From Candidatus Dormiibacterota bacterium (GTDB lineage Bacteria; Chloroflexota; Dormibacteria; Aeolococcales; Aeolococcaceae): a DNA stretch of 64,000 bases. The translations under genes were made by a program, and so were the position numbers. Under the pieces are notes generated by a model. That model had not been told where the DNA came from. It saw nothing but the letters and a program-made list of their open reading frames with translations, and did not search any database. This document shows, one piece after another, positions 1-8,006 of this stretch; position 1 is the first letter of the stretch, and the number at the start of each line of letters is the position of its first letter. Location: the NCBI GenBank assembly GCA_003162415.1, contig PMOL01000005.1:256064-320063 (forward strand), given 5' to 3'.

Positions 1-439
1 GGCGACGAGCCCTTCGTCGAGCAACCGCGCGAGCGCTCGCACCGAGGTCGGCCATGGTGTTCGCAGGTCAGGGGCGTGGATCAAATAGAGGTCGATGGGA
101 AGGCCATCCAGGGCTGCGAGGCTGGACTCGCAATCGGCAAGGATCGCCTTGGCGCGACCGTCCGGGATCCACGCACTTGCGACCCGGGTCATGCCGCCTT
201 TGGTGACGATCTTCGCGCGCCGGTCGGCGCCGCATGTGCGCAATGCGCTGGACAGGAGCCGTTCGTTCCGTCCATACGACGCATCGTCGCCGTATGCATG
301 CGCGGTATCGAAGACGGTGATCCCAGCCGCAGCGGCGGCGGCGATGGTCTCGGACGCCAGGGCGTCGTCGCCTTCTGACACCGGCAGGCGCATGCAACCG
401 AGGCCGATACGGAGTCCCAGGGTCTCGAGCCAGCGCTGA
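1..439 (-). CDS. aldo/keto reductase, truncated by window start (start codon unclear)
   Basis: Manual minus-strand translation ...LGLRIGLGCMRLPVSEGDDALASETIAAAAAAGITVFDTAHAYGDDASYGRNERLLSSAL...KIVTKGGMTRVASAW...IDLYLIHAPD...; FDTAxAYG and VTKGG motifs; in frame to base 1. Not in the ORF track. Confidence 0.85.
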
Positions 440-572
440 CGGTTCAGGCTTCAGAGGGTACGGCACAGAGCGGTGCTGAGACGCGACGCTTTTGGTCCCA
501 GCAGTACCCTCTCGCCGCTGTTAGGGTGCAACGCACTCGTGCAGCCGCAGGAGAGGCCAGAAGGGAGAAGCC

Positions 573-2786
573 GTGACGCATTGTCATCAGGTCCGGTCAC
601 TGACAGCGCTTCTGGGCTCCGTGGCGATCGCGGCCATGGCGGGCTCGCTTCCGGCTGCGGCGCATCAGGCCTCGAGAGCGTTCCCAGCGGGCGTCCAGCC
701 CGATCATCTCGTCACCCTCGTCACCGGTCAGCGCGTGCTCGAAACGGTGAGCGCCAACGGCGCCACGGTCATCAGCGCCGCTCCGTCCGTGGCGTCGCCG
801 CTGCTGTCTTTCGAAGTCAATTCGGCGTGGTATGCCGTTCCAGCTGTGGCGGTGCACAGTGTCGGCGCACAACTCGATCCGGCGCTGTTCGACCTCTCCG
901 CATTGAGCAAGGCCGAGGCTGCGACTCCTGGTCAGGTTCCCGTGCAGGTGCAGTGGCAGGGCGCATCCGCGCCGGCGATGCCCTGGTTGCTTCATCCGAC
1001 GACGATCACCGCGGGTGTGACCGACGGCGTGGTGACAACCGCATCCGGTCCAGCGCTGCAGGGTGCGCTTGCTGCCGGGACGCTCCCGACCATCAGCCGG
1101 ATCAGCCTGCTGGGTGCCGTAACCGCGCCTTCCATGCCGTACGCGGGCTTCACGCTGCACACGCTGACGGTCAACGGCATCGATTTCAAAGGTGCGCCGG
1201 ATACCGGTGACATCGCGATTCTCATCAACGCGGACGATGCGCTTCGGAATGCCGGAGTGGGCTTTGCGCAGTGGTATCGCGGGGTATTCAAGGTGAGCGT
1301 TCCGGACGGCCACTACTCGCTGCTGGGCGACTTCGTGCACTTTTCCAAAACCGGCGTCGTGGCAGGTGGAGGCCCGACGTCCGGCGGTCAAGAGCATATG
1401 GCGATCATGAACTTCACCGTGCACGGAAACACGACGGTGACCGTCGACGCGCGCTCCGCCACCGCCCGCGTCGCAGTCCTTACGCCCCTTCCCACCGATG
1501 TCGGGTCCGCCACCGCCACGTGGCAGCGCGACAGCCGGGTGAACGGTGGTACAGCCTTCGCAACCGGGTGGTCAATCGGTGGCGGCGCACCTCCCTTCAG
1601 CGTCTACGTCAGTCCGGGGCCTGCGCCGGCGGTGGGCACGCAGGGATGGGTGACATCCTTCCACCTCGATTCGCCCTCCACAAGTTCCACACCGTACTCG
1701 TATGACGTGACCTACGGTGGTGAGGGTGCCATCTCGAGCGTGCAGCGCCATCACGTCCGAGCATCGCAGCTGGCAAAGGTCGCAACGCGCTATTTCAGCG
1801 ACATCGCGGGTAACCAGGAGATGGAGATACGTCCATCTTTCTTCCCGTGGCAGTTCTTCTCCACTGGAATCCCGGACATTTTCAGCGCCCCACTCAATCG
1901 AACCGAGTACGTTCTCGCAGCGCCCGACCTCCTTTGGACGCAATCGGTGGTCGCCGATGCGAACACGTTCGCGGGGATGACTCAGGATTCGCCTCGCGTC
2001 TTCGCCCCGGGAGAGACCACCAGTGCGGACTGGAACGGCGGGCCCATCGGCCCCGGGGTCCCAGTCGACACCGGGGCCGCCGCCAGCGTCCCGTTCATCC
2101 AGGGCTGCCCGGCCTGTGTCGAAGCAGGGATGCTCGAGCTGTCCGTGTTTCCGTTCGGGGACAATCCGCCGGGTCATTACGGTTTCCCCAACTTCCCGAC
2201 GCCGGGTCTGACGGAAACTGACGCATACACGATCTGGCAGGACGGCGTCGCGATCAGCACGGGACAGGATCCGCTCGGCGTCGCAGTTCCGATCGCGTCC
2301 GGCCCCGCCCACTACCAGCTGCAGTACAGCGTCGCCATGACCGCACCCTGGCGAACCCTGTCCACGGCTGAGACGACGACGTGGAGCTTTTCCACCCCCG
2401 CGTCCACGAGCACGCAACCCCCCGCGGGATGGGTGTGCTTCAGTGGCACAAGTTTGGGTTGCAGCGTCGTGGCACTGATGCTCCCGAACTATCAGCTTCC
2501 CGAGGACGAGACCGGTCACGTTGCGTCAGGACCGGTGATGTTCCAGCTGGGGGTATCGCACATCCTCGGCGTCTCCATCGCCGCGACGTCGGCACAGGTC
2601 TCGGTCTCGTTCGACGGCGGCACGACCTGGGTTCCCGCCCACGTGAGTGCGAGCGGCGCCAACAGATTCGCGGTCAGCTACACGGATCCGACGACCGCCG
2701 GCACGGCTGCGATCCGTATCCATGTCACCGATGCCAAGGGCGGCGTTCTCGACCAGACGATCTTCAACGCGTACGCATTTCCATGA
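573..2786 (+). CDS. secreted protein resembling the non-catalytic regions of large actinobacterial S8-type peptidases
   Basis: 737 aa ORF, N-terminal signal peptide (LLGSVAIAAMAGSLPAAAH); DHLVTLVTGQRV and DxxTVTVDAR/..VPDGHYSLLG segments; no HGT or GTS catalytic motifs found. Confidence 0.6.
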   Translation: MTHCHQVRSLTALLGSVAIAAMAGSLPAAAHQASRAFPAGVQPDHLVTLVTGQRVLETVSANGATVISAAPSVASPLLSFEVNSAWYAVPAVAVHSVGAQLDPALFDLSALSKAEAATPGQVPVQVQWQGASAPAMPWLLHPTTITAGVTDGVVTTASGPALQGALAAGTLPTISRISLLGAVTAPSMPYAGFTLHTLTVNGIDFKGAPDTGDIAILINADDALRNAGVGFAQWYRGVFKVSVPDGHYSLLGDFVHFSKTGVVAGGGPTSGGQEHMAIMNFTVHGNTTVTVDARSATARVAVLTPLPTDVGSATATWQRDSRVNGGTAFATGWSIGGGAPPFSVYVSPGPAPAVGTQGWVTSFHLDSPSTSSTPYSYDVTYGGEGAISSVQRHHVRASQLAKVATRYFSDIAGNQEMEIRPSFFPWQFFSTGIPDIFSAPLNRTEYVLAAPDLLWTQSVVADANTFAGMTQDSPRVFAPGETTSADWNGGPIGPGVPVDTGAAASVPFIQGCPACVEAGMLELSVFPFGDNPPGHYGFPNFPTPGLTETDAYTIWQDGVAISTGQDPLGVAVPIASGPAHYQLQYSVAMTAPWRTLSTAETTTWSFSTPASTSTQPPAGWVCFSGTSLGCSVVALMLPNYQLPEDETGHVASGPVMFQLGVSHILGVSIAATSAQVSVSFDGGTTWVPAHVSASGANRFAVSYTDPTTAGTAAIRIHVTDAKGGVLDQTIFNAYAFP

Positions 2787-2817
2787 AGACGTTCGTCCAG
2801 ATGAAAGGAACACCACA

Positions 2818-3996
2818 GTGAAGAGTCAGTGGATCGCGATCGGGTCGCTGCTGGTGGCTTCGGTCGCGGGGGGTACGATCAGTCAGGCGGCTGATCCCGG
2901 TGCGAGCTCTACTCAGGTGTGCGCAACTCCCGCGCCCGGCACGGCGCATTGTCTCGCCGATGTCGTGACCGGTCTTCCGATTGCGCGTTCTACGGGCACG
3001 ATCATCGGATACAGCGCGTCCCAACTCGAATCGGCCTACAAGCTGCCAATCACCCGGGGGGCGGGACAGACCATTGCGCTCGTCGATGCTTACGACGATC
3101 CCACCGCCGAGTCGGACCTCGCGACCTACCGCAGCGCGAACGGGCTCGCGCCATGCACCACATCGAATGGCTGCTTCCGCAAGCTCAATGAGAGTGGCGC
3201 AGCCGGGCCGTATCCGATTGCCGATCCCGGGTGGGGCATCGAGATCTCGCTGGACCTTGACATGGTCTCAGCCGGCTGCCCTCGCTGTGACATCGTGCTC
3301 GTCGAGGGGTCGTCTCCCTCCGTACTGGATCTCGGAATCTCCGAAGACACTGCGGCAGGCCTCGGCGTGGCGGCAATCTCCAACAGCTACGGCTTGCCGG
3401 AGTTCAACGGGATGCAGCAGTACGAGAAGTACTACCGCCATCCAGGGACGGCGATCCTCGTCTCCACCGGTGACTTCGGGTTCGGCCCGGCGAACTTCCC
3501 GGCGGTCATGTCGAGCGTCATCGCTGTTGGTGGCACGTCACTCTTCCCCGCGAGCACCGCGCGAGGGTATTCGGAGATTGCGTGGAGCGGGGCGTCGAGC
3601 GGTTGCTCTGCCTACATCACCAAGCCCTCGTGGCAGCACGATACCCGCTGCTCGATGCGCATGGTCGCCGACGTTTCGGCCGACGCCGACCCCAACCCTG
3701 GCCTCGCCGTGTACGACACGAGCTTTCCGCCCGGATTCGATGGACTCAACCCCGGGTGGATCGCCGTCGGCGGGACGAGCGCGTCCTCGCCGTTTGTCGC
3801 TGGTGTCGTTGGCCTTGCGGGCAACGGGAAGACGATGGCCTCGTCATTTCCGTATCACCACGTCAGTGATTTCTTCGACGTTGTCGGTGGCTCCAACGGA
3901 TTCTGCGGCGGCATTCACGACTACCTCTGCAACGCCGTCAAGGGCTATGACGGACCGACCGGCATCGGAAGCCCGAACGGGGCGGGAGGTCTCTAG
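2818..3996 (+). CDS. S53 (sedolisin) family secreted serine peptidase
   Basis: GTG start; signal peptide; GWGIEISLDLD (Glu/Asp), STGDFGF (oxyanion Asp), GGTSASSP (Ser), C-terminal GYDGPTGIGSPNG Ca-site-like motif. Confidence 0.85.
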   Translation: MKSQWIAIGSLLVASVAGGTISQAADPGASSTQVCATPAPGTAHCLADVVTGLPIARSTGTIIGYSASQLESAYKLPITRGAGQTIALVDAYDDPTAESDLATYRSANGLAPCTTSNGCFRKLNESGAAGPYPIADPGWGIEISLDLDMVSAGCPRCDIVLVEGSSPSVLDLGISEDTAAGLGVAAISNSYGLPEFNGMQQYEKYYRHPGTAILVSTGDFGFGPANFPAVMSSVIAVGGTSLFPASTARGYSEIAWSGASSGCSAYITKPSWQHDTRCSMRMVADVSADADPNPGLAVYDTSFPPGFDGLNPGWIAVGGTSASSPFVAGVVGLAGNGKTMASSFPYHHVSDFFDVVGGSNGFCGGIHDYLCNAVKGYDGPTGIGSPNGAGGL

Positions 3997-4820
3997 CCGA
4001 CCCGCCGGTAGCTCCGCACAGCCAACGGGACGAAGACGATCAGCACGCCCGCGAGCCACACGATGCTCTCCCAGAGCGCCGGGTTCAACGGAAACGCCGG
4101 GCCGCCCAGTGCCATCGAGCGCATCGCGTCGATGACGAGGGTTACCGGCTGATTCTTGGCGAACACCTGCAGCCAGCTGGGCATCGTGGCGATCGGCACG
4201 AACGCCGAGCTGACAAAGGTCAGCGGGAAGATCCAGATCAGACCGAAGGCCTGCACCGATTCCTCGTCCTTGATCGCGAGTCCCACGAATGCCGATACGG
4301 AGCACACGGCAATCCCGAACGCTTCTGCGAGGAGGATCATGCCGATCGCGCCGACGACTCCATTCTGAAAGCGGAAGCCGACGGCGTAGCCGACGCCGAT
4401 GATCACCAGGATCACGATCAGCATCCGGATGGAGTCGGCGATGAGTCTGCCGGCAAGCACCGCGGAGCGAGCCATCGGCATGGCACGGAAGCGGTCGATG
4501 ACTCCCTTGGTCGCTTCCTGAGCGAGAGCGATCGCGGTCGCGAAGGTTGCGAATGCAGCAGTCTGGGCGATGATGCCGGGCATCAGGTAGCTGACGTACC
4601 CGCCCGATCCCGGTGCCTGGATGGCGCCGCCGAACACGTACCGGAAGAGCAGCACAAAGATCACCGGCTGCACGACGGTGAAGACGATGTAGGCCGGGAC
4701 GCGCAGCCACACCAGAAGATTTCGACGCGTCATCACCAGCGAGTCGCTGATCGCCCAGCGGGCCATCTGCGCTGCACCGGGCCGGACCCTGGTGTTCACC
4801 GGTTCTGCGATGGCGGTCAT
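3993..4820 (-). CDS. ABC-2 type transporter permease, DrrB-like
   Basis: 275 aa multi-TM protein; LVMTRRNLLVWLRVPAYIVFTVVQPVIFVLLFRYVFGGAI; coupled to ATPase gene. Confidence 0.85.
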   Translation of the reverse strand: MTAIAEPVNTRVRPGAAQMARWAISDSLVMTRRNLLVWLRVPAYIVFTVVQPVIFVLLFRYVFGGAIQAPGSGGYVSYLMPGIIAQTAAFATFATAIALAQEATKGVIDRFRAMPMARSAVLAGRLIADSIRMLIVILVIIGVGYAVGFRFQNGVVGAIGMILLAEAFGIAVCSVSAFVGLAIKDEESVQAFGLIWIFPLTFVSSAFVPIATMPSWLQVFAKNQPVTLVIDAMRSMALGGPAFPLNPALWESIVWLAGVLIVFVPLAVRSYRRVG

Positions 4821-5833
4821 GACGGCACTCCTGCGGTTGGGGTCTTGTGCGCTTTGCTCCCGATCTCCGGCGGCGCTTCGGTTGCATGACCGGTGACCGC
4901 CAGGAACACGTCGTCGAGCGAAGGCCGGTGCAGGGCAAGGTTCTCGGTCACGACGCCTGAGGCATCCAGGCGCCGCACGGCTTCGACGAGAGCCGTCGAT
5001 CCGCGATTCCCGACGGCCACCTTGACGCGCCTCGTCTCCGTCTCGACAGTCGGGGTGGAGTCCGACAGTCCGGCGACGGCTGTGACCGCGTCATCGAGCC
5101 GGCTGCGGTCAGGCACTGTGAATTCCAGGAGATCGCCTCCGACCTGATCTTTGAGCTGATTCGGCGTCCCCGAGGCGATGACCCGGCCGTGATCGACGAC
5201 CACGATCGTGTTCGCAAGCTCATCGGCCTCGTCGAGGTACTGCGTCGTCAGCAACAGGGTCGTGCCGCGGCCGACCAGCTCCCGGATGATGTCCCACATT
5301 CCGAGCCGCCCATAGGGGTCGAGGCCGGTGGTCGGCTCGTCGAGAAAGAGCACGGACGGCTCGGCGACGAGGCTTGCCGCGAGGTCGAGCCGCCGCTGCA
5401 TGCCGCCCGAGTACGTTTTTGCGGGGCGGTCGGCGGCGTCCGCAATATCGAATCGCTCGAGCAGCTCGGCGGCCCGTCCCCGGACGCTCGATCGCGGCAT
5501 GTGGTTGAGGCGCCCCATGATCTCGAGGTTCTCACGCCCGGTGAGCTCGAGCTGAATGGCCGTCGACTGGCCGGCAAGGCCTATCCGGCGGCGGACGGCA
5601 GCGGCGTCCCGGACCACGTCGTAGCCCTCGATGATGACCCGGCCCGAATCCGGGCGCAGCAGCGTGGTCAGGACGCGAACCGCGGTGGTCTTACCGGCGC
5701 CGTTGGGTCCGAGCATGCCGAGCACGCTTCCGCGAGGAACCGCGAAATCGATCCCGCGCAGCGCATGCACCTCGCCGAAGGACTTGTGCAGCGCGGCGAC
5801 CTCGATGGCGAAATCGGTGTTGGTGAGAGTCAT
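4817..5833 (-). CDS. ABC transporter ATP-binding protein, DrrA-like
   Basis: Walker A GPNGAGKTT, signature YSGGMQRR, Walker B LFLDEPTTGLDP; internal ATG at 5833 preferred over 5854. Confidence 0.9.
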   Translation of the reverse strand: MTLTNTDFAIEVAALHKSFGEVHALRGIDFAVPRGSVLGMLGPNGAGKTTAVRVLTTLLRPDSGRVIIEGYDVVRDAAAVRRRIGLAGQSTAIQLELTGRENLEIMGRLNHMPRSSVRGRAAELLERFDIADAADRPAKTYSGGMQRRLDLAASLVAEPSVLFLDEPTTGLDPYGRLGMWDIIRELVGRGTTLLLTTQYLDEADELANTIVVVDHGRVIASGTPNQLKDQVGGDLLEFTVPDRSRLDDAVTAVAGLSDSTPTVETETRRVKVAVGNRGSTALVEAVRRLDASGVVTENLALHRPSLDDVFLAVTGHATEAPPEIGSKAHKTPTAGVPS

Positions 5834-5893
5834 GGACGCACGAGGATAGGGCAAGCGGGCCGAACGACCACCTGCGGCTTACGGCGTAGGGAG

Positions 5894-6490
5894 TTAGTCC
5901 AGCTTCGCGACCCGTTTGACGAGGGCAATGACATCGGGAGCGACGTCGACGGGGTCCGCCCCCGCGCCCGCAAATGCGTCGATGAAGGCGAACCCGGTGA
6001 GCACGTGGATTGCATGGACAACGTCGGCGTGATCGGCGCCGGGGTGGCCGCCCTCAGCAACGCGACCGAGCAGCACCCTGAGGCCCTCGAGCCGGCGCGT
6101 GTCTCGTTCTGAGCTCCCAAGCGCGCTTCGACCGAGCACCACCATCGCGTGGAGGCGTCTGAGGAGCAGGCGATGTGTGGAGTAGAAACCGCAGAAGATC
6201 TCCACGAACCGCTCCAGCGCGGCAATCGGGTCGGCCTGACTGAAGGCATCGGGCAGCTGGGTCAGGCCGCCCGACTCGGCGAGGTCATCGAAGATCGCTT
6301 CGACGAGCGCCTCGCGACCGCCAAAACGGTCGTAGACGGTGACGCGAGCAACACCGGCTTTGCGCGCCACAGCCTCGAGGGTGAAGGCGTCACTGCCGAC
6401 CAGCACGCGTTCGGCGGCGACGATGATCCTGATGCGGGTTGCGTCCATGTCGGAGCGACGCTGCTTCAGCTCGTAGGGCCGGGGGCTCAT
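5894..6490 (-). CDS. TetR/AcrR family transcriptional regulator
   Basis: RIRIIVAAERVLVGSDAFTLEAVARKAGVARVTVYDRFGGREALVEAIF HTH. Confidence 0.9.
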   Translation of the reverse strand: MSPRPYELKQRRSDMDATRIRIIVAAERVLVGSDAFTLEAVARKAGVARVTVYDRFGGREALVEAIFDDLAESGGLTQLPDAFSQADPIAALERFVEIFCGFYSTHRLLLRRLHAMVVLGRSALGSSERDTRRLEGLRVLLGRVAEGGHPGADHADVVHAIHVLTGFAFIDAFAGAGADPVDVAPDVIALVKRVAKLD

Positions 6491-6504
6491 GGTTGCATTT
6501 CAGC

Positions 6505-6524
6505 TTACACTCTGTATGCTGTAA
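6505..6524. promoter_or_regulatory. imperfect palindrome, candidate TetR operator
   Basis: TTACACTCTGTATGCTGTAA between divergent TetR and membrane-protein genes. Confidence 0.5.
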
Positions 6525-6568
6525 AGCGTGACGCCGTACTCGAACCCGATCCACGGTGAGGAACGCTG

Positions 6569-7108
6569 ATGACCCTGTATGCCTTCGCCCTGTTCGTCCA
6601 CATCCTCGGCTCGTTGCTCCTGACCACGGCGTTCACCGCCGAGGGAATCGGCCTCTTCCAGCTCCGCCGCGCCATCACCGATTCGGCCGTCCGGCAGTGG
6701 GAAGGCATCCTGGGCCTCGCGCGGGTCTTCGGCCCCGCGTCAGTGGTCACGATCCTGGCCTCGGGGCTGTACATGATGATCTCGTCCTGGGGATGGGTTC
6801 CGTGGCTCGCGGTCGGGCTGCTTGCGTGGGTGCTGATCGCGGTGCTTGGGGCCGTCAACGGTATCCGCCTCAGCCTGACGATCCGGCAGCTGCCGACCGG
6901 CGCCGCGCCGGGGACGAGCCTTCAGAGCCGGGGTTTCGTCATCTCCTGGCTGACCCGGCTCTCGATCGCTGTTGGAATCGTGTTTCTCATGACCAACAAG
7001 CCGGATCTGCTCGCGGCACTGCTCTGCATCGTGGTCACCGCGGCCATCGGCGTCGCGGCCGCCGTGGCCCTGACCCGCGGTGGTCGCACGCGTTCGCCGG
7101 CCGTGTGA
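6569..7108 (+). CDS. DUF2269-like integral membrane protein
   Basis: 179 aa, several TM helices; MTLYAFALFVHILGSLLLTTAF. Confidence 0.65.
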   Translation: MTLYAFALFVHILGSLLLTTAFTAEGIGLFQLRRAITDSAVRQWEGILGLARVFGPASVVTILASGLYMMISSWGWVPWLAVGLLAWVLIAVLGAVNGIRLSLTIRQLPTGAAPGTSLQSRGFVISWLTRLSIAVGIVFLMTNKPDLLAALLCIVVTAAIGVAAAVALTRGGRTRSPAV

Positions 7109-7120
7109 CATTCTCAATGG

Positions 7121-7492
7121 GTGGCGTATCACGTCTCCGCTGACGAGTTCGAGCGCATCGCCGCCGAGGCGCTGGAGAGCATCCCGCCGGCGCTTCGCGC
7201 TCAGATGGATGCCGACAACCTGCTGATAACGATCCAGCAGGACGCGACCGAGGACGACCGCGGCGGAGGGATCGACCAGCGTGTGCTTGGTTATTTCCAG
7301 GGCAGCACCGAATCGACGTTCAGCGCGACTGGGTATCCCAAGAGGATCGTGCTGCTCCAGCATCACATCGAACGGTGGTCCAGGACGCGTGAGGAACTGG
7401 TCGACCAGGTGCACGACACCGTGCTGCACGAGGTTGCCCACTACTTCGGCATGAATCACAACGATATCGAGCAGACTCGACTGCACCACTGA
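7121..7492 (+). CDS. small zincin-like metallopeptidase family protein
   Basis: VLHEVAHYFGMNHNDIE (HExxHxxGM); GTG start. Confidence 0.8.
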   Translation: MAYHVSADEFERIAAEALESIPPALRAQMDADNLLITIQQDATEDDRGGGIDQRVLGYFQGSTESTFSATGYPKRIVLLQHHIERWSRTREELVDQVHDTVLHEVAHYFGMNHNDIEQTRLHH

Positions 7493-7501
7493 GGAGCGGC
7501 G

Positions 7502-7918
7502 ATGACCGGTGAACCAGATCCCAATCAGTACGACGATCGATCCGGCGCGATCACCAAACAGAGTCCGCTGTCGGTAGACGGCACGGTGGCGCGTCTCCTG
7601 GCACTCGTGACCTCGAAAGGGATGAGGGTCTTCGCGGTGATCGACCACAGCGGAGCCGCCGCCGGCGTCGGGCTGACCCTGCGGGATACCAAGGTCGTCG
7701 TCTTCGGCTCACCACTGGCGGGAACGCCGGTGATGCAAGCCTCTCCGCTCGCCGCTCTCGATCTGCCCCTCAAGGTCCTAGTCTGGGCGGACGGGAGCCA
7801 GACCAAGGTCAGCTACACCGCTCCGAGCGCCCTTATGGCCCGCTATGGGCTGACCCCGGAGTTGGCCGCGCGCCTCTCAGGTATCGACGCCCTGACCGAC
7901 GGCATCGTGGCGGCTTAG
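7502..7918 (+). CDS. DUF302 domain protein
   Basis: MRVFAVIDHSGAAAGVGLTLRDTKVVVFGSPLAGTPVMQASPLAALDLPLKVLVW...VSYTAP. Confidence 0.8.
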   Translation: MTGEPDPNQYDDRSGAITKQSPLSVDGTVARLLALVTSKGMRVFAVIDHSGAAAGVGLTLRDTKVVVFGSPLAGTPVMQASPLAALDLPLKVLVWADGSQTKVSYTAPSALMARYGLTPELAARLSGIDALTDGIVAA

Positions 7919-8006
7919 GAGGAACCGCGCGGAGGTTGCGGCGCCGTTCCGGGATTGCTCGCAGGCACCGACCCGCCGGAACATCGTCGCCCACGCTCGT
8001 AGCCTG

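Noticed and set aside
68-466. 132-aa minus ORF in track
   Set aside because: Wrong frame; the real minus-strand frame encodes an aldo/keto reductase running off base 1.
7946-7982. GTTCCGG/CCGGAAC inverted repeat upstream of the GGDEF-EAL gene
   Set aside because: Short GC-rich arms; expected by chance in this composition and no riboswitch motif recognised.
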